Source: Echinicola marina | Lineage (GTDB): Bacteria > Bacteroidota > Bacteroidia > Cytophagales > Cyclobacteriaceae | Assembly (NCBI RefSeq): GCF_020463795.1 | Contig: NZ_CP080025.1 | Location: 5,349,001 to 5,413,000 of the forward strand | Direction of reading: 5' to 3' | Length of the DNA: 64,000 nt | Part shown: positions 36,087-43,365 of the stretch, in pieces | Layout: each line of letters opens with the position of its first letter | Numbering within the stretch: the first letter of the stretch is position 1 | Translations under genes and position numbers: made by a program | Notes under the pieces: generated by a model | The model's input: only the letters and a program-made list of their open reading frames with translations | What the model was told of the DNA's origin: nothing | Databases searched by the model: none

Positions 36087-36313
36087 CTTCGTTGTCCCGT
36101 CAGCTGAGCTGCGGGACCCAAGCAGATATGCTTTTGCTCTGCGAGCCTTAAATACAGGAGTCTCCGACTCCTCTAAGAATATTTCTAATGCTTTTACAGA
36201 TTTAAAATATGGAAATAACAAAGAGGATTTTAAATCCTCTCCTACTATTCTTCGACTTTGCAAAAGTCGAACAGCCTTTAGGCCTTAGACATTCAGCATT
36301 CGGCATTACTAAA
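36087..36313. repeat. ~230-bp multi-hairpin repeat R4
   Basis: Fourth copy in the same direction as R1-R3, 227 bp before R5, containing the same hairpins. A 61-codon open frame inside it is a by-product of the repeat, not a gene. Confidence 0.9.
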
Positions 36314-36540
36314 CTTCGTTGTCCCGCCAGCTGAGCTGCGGGACCCAAGCAGGTCCGCTTTTGTTCTACGAGCCTTTAAATACAGGAGTCCCCTGACTCC
36401 TCTACGAATATTTCAAATGCTTTTCCAAATTTACAATCTGGAAATAATAATAAAAGAGGATTTAAAATCCTCTTCTACTATTATTCGACTTTGCAAAAGT
36501 CGAACAGCTTTTGGCCTTAGGCTTTCCGCATTCGGCTTCC
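36314..36540. repeat. ~230-bp multi-hairpin repeat R5
   Basis: Fifth copy, more diverged at its end (CTTTTGGCCTTAGGCTTTCCGC). It runs to within 10 bp of the guanylyltransferase stop codon. Hairpins TTCCAAATTTACAATCTGGAAA and TTCGACTTTGCAAAAGTCGAA are present. Confidence 0.88.
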
Positions 36541-36548
36541 CTTCACAT

Positions 36549-37547
36549 TCAATCTACCAAATCCGGCTTTTCCTTTTCCAATTTCTCAAATACCTTCTTC
36601 ACATCCTGCGCCTTTTCTTTTTGTAATATCAGAATGGCATCTTTTGTCTGTATAAACATCGTATTCTTAAGCCCTACAAACTCTGTATGTAAATCTGTGC
36701 CAATTACCATATTTCCGTCCTCATCCGACTGATAACCATGGTTTTCCAAATACTCAAAAACTGACTCAAATGAGCCCATATCAGACCAAGAAAATGCTGA
36801 AGGAACTACTTTTATTTTTGAAGACCGTTCCATCACAGCAAAATCAACTGAGGTAGAAGGTATTTTTAAAGATTTTTCGTAGTCCAAAAACACATCTTCA
36901 GCACTGTCTATCACTACCTTGGAATACTTCAGCACTTGAGGTTCAAAACGCCCCAATTCTTCCAAGAATACACCAGCTTTAAAACAAAACATTCCGGAGT
37001 TCCACAGAAAATTTCCTTTTTTCAAAAATCTCTCTGCAGTATCCAAGTTGGGCTTTTCCCTAAAGCTTTTCACTTCCTCTCCCTCTGATTCAATATATCC
37101 ATAGCCTGTTTCAGGATGATCTGGCTTTAATCCAAAAGTGACAATATGATCCTTTTTTGCTAATTCAATAGCCCGATGGACACTAGCGGTATAATTTTCT
37201 CCCGCATCAATCAAATGATCCGATGGTGTAACAAAAAGGACATCCTCTGGCTTAGCGGATAGAGCGGCAAAAGCAATAGCCGCAGCCGTATTTCTTCTAC
37301 AGGCTTCTACAATTTCTATATAATTAATTATACCTAGTCCCTCCAAATCTTTCCTAGATAACATAAAGTTGTTTTTATTACCAACTATCATCAACTCCTC
37401 ACAAAAAGCTTGGTTTCTTTGTACCGTTTTTTGAAAAAGCGTATTACCCTCAAAGATTGGCAAATATTGCTTAGGACAACTCTTTCTTGAAAGGGGCCAT
37501 AATCTACTTCCTACACCTCCCGATAATACTACATTAATAATTTTCAT
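36549..37547 (-). CDS. manC: Mannose-1-phosphate guanylyltransferase
   Basis: Forms GDP-mannose (or a close relative) from mannose-1-phosphate and GTP. The nucleotide-binding start VVLSGGVGSRLWPLSRKSCP, PKQYLP, VTPSDHLI, FREKPNLDTA and FAVMERSSKIKVVPSAFSWSD are the ManC signature. The frame continues upstream to 37688, but ATG 37547, preceded by AGAGA, begins the conserved domain and gives 332 residues. It lacks the C-terminal phosphomannose-isomerase domain of bifunctional enzymes. No GDP-mannose-using enzyme is obvious in the locus. Confidence 0.9.
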   Translation of the reverse strand: MKIINVVLSGGVGSRLWPLSRKSCPKQYLPIFEGNTLFQKTVQRNQAFCEELMIVGNKNNFMLSRKDLEGLGIINYIEIVEACRRNTAAAIAFAALSAKPEDVLFVTPSDHLIDAGENYTASVHRAIELAKKDHIVTFGLKPDHPETGYGYIESEGEEVKSFREKPNLDTAERFLKKGNFLWNSGMFCFKAGVFLEELGRFEPQVLKYSKVVIDSAEDVFLDYEKSLKIPSTSVDFAVMERSSKIKVVPSAFSWSDMGSFESVFEYLENHGYQSDEDGNMVIGTDLHTEFVGLKNTMFIQTKDAILILQKEKAQDVKKVFEKLEKEKPDLVD

Positions 37548-37716
37548 TTCTCTAAAAAGTTGTTTTACAAAAACTTTAAATTTCTTTAAATGTATATCCG
37601 AAATTGTACCAGTAAAGTTTGGCTGCATATCCAAATGATCGTTTTGATCGTTGGTAGCAGTTGCTTCGGTCTTCAGCCTTCTGACCACTTGAACAAAGGA
37701 TTTAAGGCTACTGGCG

Positions 37717-38802
37717 TCATTGCGGATAATCAGTTTCTTTAATAGCTTTTAAATTATTCCAATACCATTCACAGGCCTTGGACAATCCTTGCTCTAAGTT
37801 ATATAAAGGCGCATAGTCTAAAACTTCACTTGCTTTTTTTATAGAAGCCAAGGAATGGGGAATATCTCCTTTTCTTTTAGGTCCATAAATAATTTTAACA
37901 TTTGTTATTTCTGGATCAAAGAAGGACAAATTAGATTTCAAGTTTCTGACCAAGTTATTTAGATTTTCTCTTTCCCCAAAGGCTACATTAAACACTTCTG
38001 AAACTCCCTTCTCCCTGTCAAAATGATCATCAATAGAACTATAATAAGCAGCAAGCTTTTCTACTAATTCCTCTTTTGGTACTTCAGCAGCCAATAAATT
38101 AGCTTGGATAACATTATCGATATAGGTAAAATCCCTGGAATTAGTACCATCACCATTGATCTTTGGAGATTCATGTTTGATCAATGAACATAGAAATTTT
38201 GGAATTGCGGCAGCATATCCTCCATCTGGATCCTGCCTTCTCCCAAAGACATTAAAATACCTTAAGCCAATAGTTTCTATTCCATATATTTCAGTGAAAT
38301 TCTTAGCAAACAATTCATCCACATATTTGGTAATCGCATAGGGAGACAAGGCTTTTCCTATCTTATGTTCTTCCTTAGGCAAATCTGGATGATCCCCATA
38401 GGTGGAAGAACTTGCGGCATACACTAGCCTTTTTACCCCTGCTTGATGTGCAGCAAACAATACTTTCACAAAACCGCCTATATTCACATCCGTGCTGGTC
38501 ATAGGGTCTGCTATAGAACGCGGTATAGACCCCAAAGCCGCCTGATGAAATACCAAATCGCAGCCTTCAACCGCCTTTTGGCAATCTTCATAATTTCTGA
38601 TATCCCCCTCTATCAAAATAAAATCCTTGAATTGCTTGGCTTCTTCTAGGTTCTCCCGCTTCCCTGTAGAAAAATTATCCAAACAGACCACTTTATTCCC
38701 ATGATGTAATAATTCATCCACCAGATTGGACCCAATAAATCCAGCCCCACCAGTCACCAATATCTTTTTCCCTGAAATGCTCCCTTGAGAACGAATATTC
38801 AT
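37717..38802 (-). CDS. UDP-N-acetylglucosamine 4-epimerase (TviC/WbpP-like)
   Basis: A 361-residue extended SDR protein. NAD motif ILVTGGAGFIGSNLV, the HQAALGSIPRSI block typical of TviC/WbpP/WbgU, Ser in YAASSSTYGD, catalytic Tyr-Lys in SPYAITKYVDE and RYFNVFGRRQDP. It interconverts UDP-GlcNAc/UDP-GalNAc or their uronic acids. With a TviB-like dehydrogenase it would make UDP-GalNAcA, as in Vi antigen synthesis. It is near copy 2 of the dehydrogenase (manC between). Confidence 0.9.
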   Translation of the reverse strand: MNIRSQGSISGKKILVTGGAGFIGSNLVDELLHHGNKVVCLDNFSTGKRENLEEAKQFKDFILIEGDIRNYEDCQKAVEGCDLVFHQAALGSIPRSIADPMTSTDVNIGGFVKVLFAAHQAGVKRLVYAASSSTYGDHPDLPKEEHKIGKALSPYAITKYVDELFAKNFTEIYGIETIGLRYFNVFGRRQDPDGGYAAAIPKFLCSLIKHESPKINGDGTNSRDFTYIDNVIQANLLAAEVPKEELVEKLAAYYSSIDDHFDREKGVSEVFNVAFGERENLNNLVRNLKSNLSFFDPEITNVKIIYGPKRKGDIPHSLASIKKASEVLDYAPLYNLEQGLSKACEWYWNNLKAIKETDYPQ

Positions 38803-39223
38803 TTACTTATATATTATTTAATAGTTTATCCGCAATTTTACCAGTAAAGATTAAAAGTGAATTAAAACGATAGCTTTGATAAAGTATCAGTTACTTCGGT
38901 CTTCAGACTTCTGTCTTTCACCCACTTAAGCAATGGCTTTTGCATCATTACGGATAATCAGAGTATTTAATCTGCATATCCGTGTCTTTTCACCTGTCCC
39001 CTGAGAAACGAAATATTCACCCATTCCTCATTAATAATTCATCATTCTTCATTGAGTTCTCTTCTTTCCTTTACTGCCCTACTTCAAGCTTCTCTAATGA
39101 ATAGGAATCAAATTTCATAAAACTAGCTTTTAGAAACAACAGTCAAACAATTCGACGCTTCAACAGTTCCACAATCCAACAACCCCACAATTCGACAATT
39201 CACCAGTCCCACTATTCGACTTC
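38803..39223. repeat. Intergenic gap with degenerate CAATTCGAC tract
   Basis: No gene is seen. About 39130-39223 consists of imperfect units such as CAGTCAAACAATTCGAC, CAACAGTTCCACAATCC and CCACAATTCGACAATTC, ending at the UDP-glucose dehydrogenase stop. It is the complement-like partner of the GTCGAATTGTT tract at 5150. Confidence 0.65.
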
Positions 39224-40540
39224 TTAAACCCCTATCCCATAATGGGTAAAACCTAACTCCTTAAGGTATTTCCGATCATATATATTCCTGCCATCAAAGA
39301 CCACTTTATGATTCAGCAACTTGCCCAAAGCACTCCAACTCGGTATCCTAAACTGTGACCATTCTGTCACCAACAATAAAGCATCCGCATCCACACAAGC
39401 CTCATAAGCATCTTTGCAATAAGTGACCTTATCGCCAATATAAACCTCCCTGGCTTCTTCCATAGCGATCGGATCAAAGGCCTTCACCTTCGCCCCGGCG
39501 GCCCTCAATTCATCGATAATGACCAGTGCAGGAGCTTCGCGAAGATCATCTGTATTGGGCTTAAAGCTCAATCCCCACATGGCAAAGGTCTTTCCGCTCA
39601 AATCATCCCCAAAATGCTGCTTGACTTTCTTCACCAAAACGTGCTTCTGGGCCTCATTGACTTCTTCTACAGCCTGCAGTACCCTAAGGTCATAGCCATA
39701 CTGCTTGGCAGTCTTCACAATAGCCTTGACATCTTTGGGAAAACAACTTCCTCCATAGCCCACCCCGGGATAAATAAACTTATTGCCGATCCTGGGGTCT
39801 GACCCTATCCCGGCCCTGACCATATTGGCATCTGCCCCTACCAACTCGCAAAGATTGGCGATATCGTTCATAAAACTGATCTTGGTAGCCAACATCGCAT
39901 TGGCGGTATATTTGGTCATCTCAGCGGATGGGATATCCATATAAATAATCCTGTCGCCGCTTAGCTGAAAAGGCTTATACAATCTTTTCATGATCTCCTC
40001 GGCCCTTTCATCCTCCACGCCAATAACGATCCGATCCGGTTTCAAAAAATCCTCAACGGCCGCTCCCTCTTTTAAAAACTCGGGATTGGAAGCTACGGCA
40101 AATGGCAAGTCGCTTCCCCTCTGGTCCAAAGCATCCTGAATGGCCTTTTGCACCTTACTTCCTGTAGTAACAGGGACGGTACTTTTGGTGGCCACTACTA
40201 TATAATCAGACATGGTCCTGCCGATTTCATCAGCCACGGCCAACACATATTTCAAATCAGCTGATCCATCCTCGCCCTGTGGTGTCCCAACAGCAATAAA
40301 AGCGACATCCGAACCTTGGATGGCCTCTCCAAGATTAGTGGAAAACTTCAAACGACCACTTTCATAATTCCTGACCACGATTTCTTCCAGCCCAGGCTCG
40401 TAAATGGGCATGATCCCATTTTTCAGTTTATCAATTTTCTTCTCATCAATATCCACACATACCACCTCAATCCCCACATCAGCAAAACAAGCCCCGGAAA
40501 CGAGGCCTACATATCCAGTTCCTACTACAGTAATTTTCAT
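39224..40540 (-). CDS. ugd: UDP-glucose 6-dehydrogenase
   Basis: Oxidises UDP-glucose to UDP-glucuronate. The 438-residue length fits the Ugd/TuaD family. N-terminal ITVVGTGYVGLVSGACFADV, middle VASNPEFLKEGAAVEDFLKP, catalytic Cys in GYGGSCFPKDVKA (about residue 260) and C-terminal MWGLSFKPNTDDLREAP are diagnostic and separate it from the two TviB-like enzymes. It is the first gene of the minus-strand locus, behind a 1.3-kb non-coding region. Confidence 0.95.
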   Translation of the reverse strand: MKITVVGTGYVGLVSGACFADVGIEVVCVDIDEKKIDKLKNGIMPIYEPGLEEIVVRNYESGRLKFSTNLGEAIQGSDVAFIAVGTPQGEDGSADLKYVLAVADEIGRTMSDYIVVATKSTVPVTTGSKVQKAIQDALDQRGSDLPFAVASNPEFLKEGAAVEDFLKPDRIVIGVEDERAEEIMKRLYKPFQLSGDRIIYMDIPSAEMTKYTANAMLATKISFMNDIANLCELVGADANMVRAGIGSDPRIGNKFIYPGVGYGGSCFPKDVKAIVKTAKQYGYDLRVLQAVEEVNEAQKHVLVKKVKQHFGDDLSGKTFAMWGLSFKPNTDDLREAPALVIIDELRAAGAKVKAFDPIAMEEAREVYIGDKVTYCKDAYEACVDADALLLVTEWSQFRIPSWSALGKLLNHKVVFDGRNIYDRKYLKELGFTHYGIGV

Positions 40541-40785
40541 AGTTAACAGTTCAAATTAAGAAATTAAAAATAACATTTATAAATGGCATAACCGCTGAAT
40601 TCAAAAGCCAAAGACAAAATTAAAAGCTATGCAAACTTTAAAATAAAGATTATCAGGTAATTTAACGAGAACAAAATTTCAATAAAGTACCAACTCATGA
40701 ATTATGTTAATGGAGTGGTTCTTTTCGGGTATCAAATAAAGCCATAAAGCTTCCGGCCTAAACTTTTACCGCATTAAACAATCAC

Positions 40786-40914
40786 AACAGCCCTGAAGGG
40801 GCTAAATATTATTAACTCCGGGTTCATCCCGGGGCCAGGAACAACTTAGTTGAGCGCTTTAGCCGCAAAGCCTGCCAATTGTGCAAATTAATTCCCGCTA
40901 AAGCACAAGCCTCC
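40786..40914. repeat. 129-bp direct repeat, copy A
   Basis: AACAGCCCTGAAGGGGCTAA to CACAAGCCTCC. It differs from copy B by about one base (ACTCCGGG versus ACCCCGGG). It carries palindromic pieces (CCCTGAAGGGG, CCGGGttcatCCCGG, a GCGCTTTAGC/GCTAAAGC pair), like dispersed REP/MITE-type elements. Confidence 0.9.
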
Positions 40915-41100
40915 TTGAATAGTCCCTATCTTAAGCCCTTATAAAATCAGAAAGCTTTACCCTCAATTGAGGCATAAAACCCTTTTATAGCATATATTAA
41001 ATTGAAGTTTCATTCACTCCATGTGTACAATGACCTCTTTAAAATAATTCACTTTAAAACCATCAATTCCATCCTTGCGACTTCCCTATTAAACCTTTAA

Positions 41101-41229
41101 AACAGCCCTGAAGGGGCTAAATATTATTAACCCCGGGTTCATCCCGGGGCCAGGAACAACTTAGTTGAGCGCTTTAGCCGCAAAGCCTGCCAATTGTGCA
41201 AATTAATTCCCGCTAAAGCACAAGCCTCC
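41101..41229. repeat. 129-bp direct repeat, copy B
   Basis: Second copy in the same direction, 315 bp after copy A and nearly identical to it. The spacer between them is unique. Confidence 0.9.
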
Positions 41230-41727
41230 CTAGACAGCTATTCCCCTAGAACTTTAAGAAATTGAATACCAAAGATAAGTCAATAAAGGACCTAAAAAAT
41301 CTTTCCAAAACAACCTAATATTTTCTGACCATCCATAACTTTATGCATAGACTAATAAAATAAAGGCATAATATTCTTCGAAATTCTTTTAGTAGGCTTT
41401 TGGAGCATTCGGTTTTGGGACAGTTGTTGGTGGCGTTAAGAAAATGAGTTAGCTCGCGAAGTGGAGGGACAAGCGTAAAGAAAACAGTCAGTGACTGTTT
41501 TTAGCGAGTAGCCAGCTTGCAGGGCAGGCCGTCTCTTTTACGAGGTCGGTTCCTCTTCCTAAAGAGCAGGTCCCGATCACCATCGATCCCTATATCCACT
41601 CATTTTTAGTCAGCAGCGACTGGTACAAAATCAAATTGAGAAACTTTAACCGTATTCCAATCTTAATTTGCTCAATTTGAAGAATGCTACACAGCCTAGA
41701 TTTCCTGCCTTCCGCAGGCAAGGTTTG

Positions 41728-41756
41728 CCTACTTTTTCATCAATGGAAAAAGTAGG
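41728..41756. repeat. Perfect hairpin upstream of the nusG-like gene
   Basis: CCTACTTTTTC (41728-41738) and GAAAAAGTAGG (41746-41756) with a 7-nt loop. It lies about 70 bp upstream of the nusG-like promoter box and may be a dispersed palindrome or insulate the promoter from upstream transcription. Confidence 0.65.
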
Positions 41757-41827
41757 TAATATTATTTAAGAAAAACATTATTGAATTTGTCTATTCATAA
41801 CATTGCGGATACACAAATAATATTATG

Positions 41828-41835
41828 TACTTTTG
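41828..41835 (+). promoter_or_regulatory. -7 box of the nusG-like gene
   Basis: TACTTTTG matches TAnnTTTG; a TTG lies about 22 nt upstream (41803-41805). The box lies inside the longer possible reading frame (from 41781), which supports the downstream ATG 41856 as the true start. Confidence 0.6.
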
Positions 41836-41855
41836 CCTTTTCAAAATACGGAGAT

Positions 41856-42359
41856 ATGAATTCAGAAAGGAACTGGTTTGTGATGTACACTGCCCCACGG
41901 GCGGAGAAGAAAGTAGCAAAGAGGCTAGAAGAAAACAATATTGAAGTATACCTACCCATCATAGAGGAAATCAGGCAATGGAGCGACCGAAAGAAAAAGG
42001 TACAGCGCCCACTTTTCAATGGCTATATCTTTGTAAGAATTGAACACAACAGACTCTGGGAAGCCTTGCAGGTACAGGGAGCCGTAAAATTCGTCAACTT
42101 TTCAGGGACCCATGCCCGAGTGCGGGAAGAGGAAATTGAGGCCATCAAAAGAATTGTCAATACTGGCGTAGCGGTAGAAGTGGATAGCTCAGAAATCCAA
42201 GAAGGTGAAAAAGTCAAAATCCTAGGTGGGCCACTACAGGGTTTTGAAGGAGAATGCATCCAAAAAGGCAACCAAGATTACTTTATTATCCGTGTACCAA
42301 GTATCCATCAAACGGTCATGGTCAATGTCCCTAGAAAATTCTTGGAAGTAATTTCATAG
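41856..42359 (+). CDS. NusG-like transcription antiterminator (UpxY/RfaH family)
   Basis: A 167-residue specialised NusG paralogue. The NGN domain (about 1-100) shows NWFVMYTAPRAEKKVAKRL and LFNGYIFVRI; a short KOW-type domain follows (VKILGGPLQGFEGECIQ). UpxY/RfaH-type proteins let RNA polymerase read through long polysaccharide operons, so it probably serves the locus. Unusually it is transcribed away from the locus, from its own promoter, instead of being its first gene. ATG 41856 (after CGGAGAT) is chosen over 41781. Confidence 0.9.
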   Translation: MNSERNWFVMYTAPRAEKKVAKRLEENNIEVYLPIIEEIRQWSDRKKKVQRPLFNGYIFVRIEHNRLWEALQVQGAVKFVNFSGTHARVREEEIEAIKRIVNTGVAVEVDSSEIQEGEKVKILGGPLQGFEGECIQKGNQDYFIIRVPSIHQTVMVNVPRKFLEVIS

Positions 42360-42427
42360 CCTTTTTCAAAATCCAAAACAGAAACCATCTTAGATAAATA
42401 AAACTCAATAGCCTTATCGGTTTTCCC

Positions 42428-42907
42428 GATCAAAAACTTAATGTCCTTAACCCCTTAATACCTTAATGGTGCACTTTTTTACAATCAAACACCCAATACT
42501 CTTATCCTCTTCATCCCCCAATGGTTCTAATTTTAAGATCAAAAACTTAATGTTCTTAACCCCTTAATGCCTTAATGGTGCACTTTTTTTTACAATCAAA
42601 CACCCAATACCCTTATCCTCTTCATCCCCCAATGGTTCTAATTTTAAGATCAAAAACTTAACGACCTTAACTCCTTAATGCCTTAATGGTTCATTTTTTT
42701 ACAATCAAACACCCAATACCCTTATCCTCTTCATCCCCCAATGGTTCTAATTTTAAGATCAAAAACTTAATGTCCTTAACCCCTTAATGCCTTAATGGTG
42801 CACTTTTTTTACAATCAAACACCCAATACCCTTATCCCTTTCATGCCACAATGGTTCTAATTTTAAGATCAAAAACTTAATGTCCTTAACTCCTTAATGC
42901 CTTAATG
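42428..42907. repeat. ~110-bp tandem repeat, about 4.4 copies
   Basis: Units start GATCAAAAACTTAATGTCC at 42428, 42537, 42648, 42757 and 42867 (last partial), with periods of 109-111 bp. Each contains CCTTAACCCCTTAATGCCTTAATGG, CACTTTTTTTACAATC and CTTATCCTCTTCATCCCCC. Copies differ only by a few bases and by length of the T run. No open frame spans the array. The rest of 42360-42989 is AT-rich without a visible feature. Confidence 0.93.
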
Positions 42908-42989
42908 TTGATTCCTTCAACCACCTACCACACATACACAACTAACAATCAGAGGATTACCAAACAACCCCACCAATTATAAGCGCCCA

Positions 42990-43358
42990 TTATCGGAAAT
43001 AATAGGGCTTCTTTTTCTCAAACAACTTCCTAAACCTGTTTCCCGTCAAAGCACTGAACCCGCCTATTAGAAAACCAATTAGCCCAGTAAGCGTCATCAC
43101 CACGCCCCTTCCTCCTAACTGCATGATTTCTCCCATCATTTCAGGCAAGGGAGAACCTGTGCCAAGGCTGATCCAAATACTTTGTCCAAACCATGCTAGG
43201 CCCACCCCTATCGCTGCTGAAAAAAATGCAAGGGAACCCTCTCCCCCTAGTGTTGCTCCCAATATGCCCCATACCACCATCATTAACCAATAGCCTAGAA
43301 AATGCCCCAAAACCATGGTTATCAAAGCATATACAATAATATATATTACAAATTTCAT
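42990..43358 (-). CDS. Small integral membrane protein, unknown function
   Basis: A 122-residue hydrophobic protein with about four membrane segments (FVIYIIVYALITMVLGHFLG, a Gly-rich LMMVVWGILGATLGG, IGVGLAWFGQSIWISL, VVMTLTGLIGFLIGGF) and a basic C-terminus. I do not recognise the family. ATG 43358 is chosen over the longer frame because it avoids overlapping the upstream gene; the gap to the acylase stop is then 7 bp, so both are probably one transcript. Confidence 0.65.
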   Translation of the reverse strand: MKFVIYIIVYALITMVLGHFLGYWLMMVVWGILGATLGGEGSLAFFSAAIGVGLAWFGQSIWISLGTGSPLPEMMGEIMQLGGRGVVMTLTGLIGFLIGGFSALTGNRFRKLFEKKKPYYFR

Positions 43359-43365
43359 AAGTCTT

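Larger units (their letters stand above)
40541..41760. other. 1.2-kb non-coding region between the locus and the nusG-like gene
   Basis: No gene is seen. It contains the 129-bp duplication (40786-40914, 41101-41229), a hairpin AAAACAGTCA/TGACTGTTTT near 41490-41511, a CCTGC/GCAGG hairpin (41704-41717) and a perfect 11-bp hairpin (41728-41756). Much of it appears to be a mosaic of dispersed palindromic elements. A CAAAATTA (40615-40622) could be a minus-strand -7 box for ugd, but I see no -33 box at the right distance. Confidence 0.55.

Noticed and set aside
36078-36263. Small open frame in repeat R4
   Set aside because: It lies inside a multi-copy hairpin repeat, has no homologue-like features and is broken in other copies.
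37717-38802. This epimerase as the missing LegB dehydratase
   Set aside because: The HQAALGSIPRSI block and SPYAITKYVDE fit TviC/WbpP 4-epimerases, not LegB.
41781-41855. Longer N-terminus of the NusG-like protein
   Set aside because: The extra 25 residues cover the promoter box and do not match the NGN domain start.
42428-42907. The ~110-bp periodic array as a CRISPR
   Set aside because: The whole unit is repeated; there are no short repeats with unique spacers and no cas genes.
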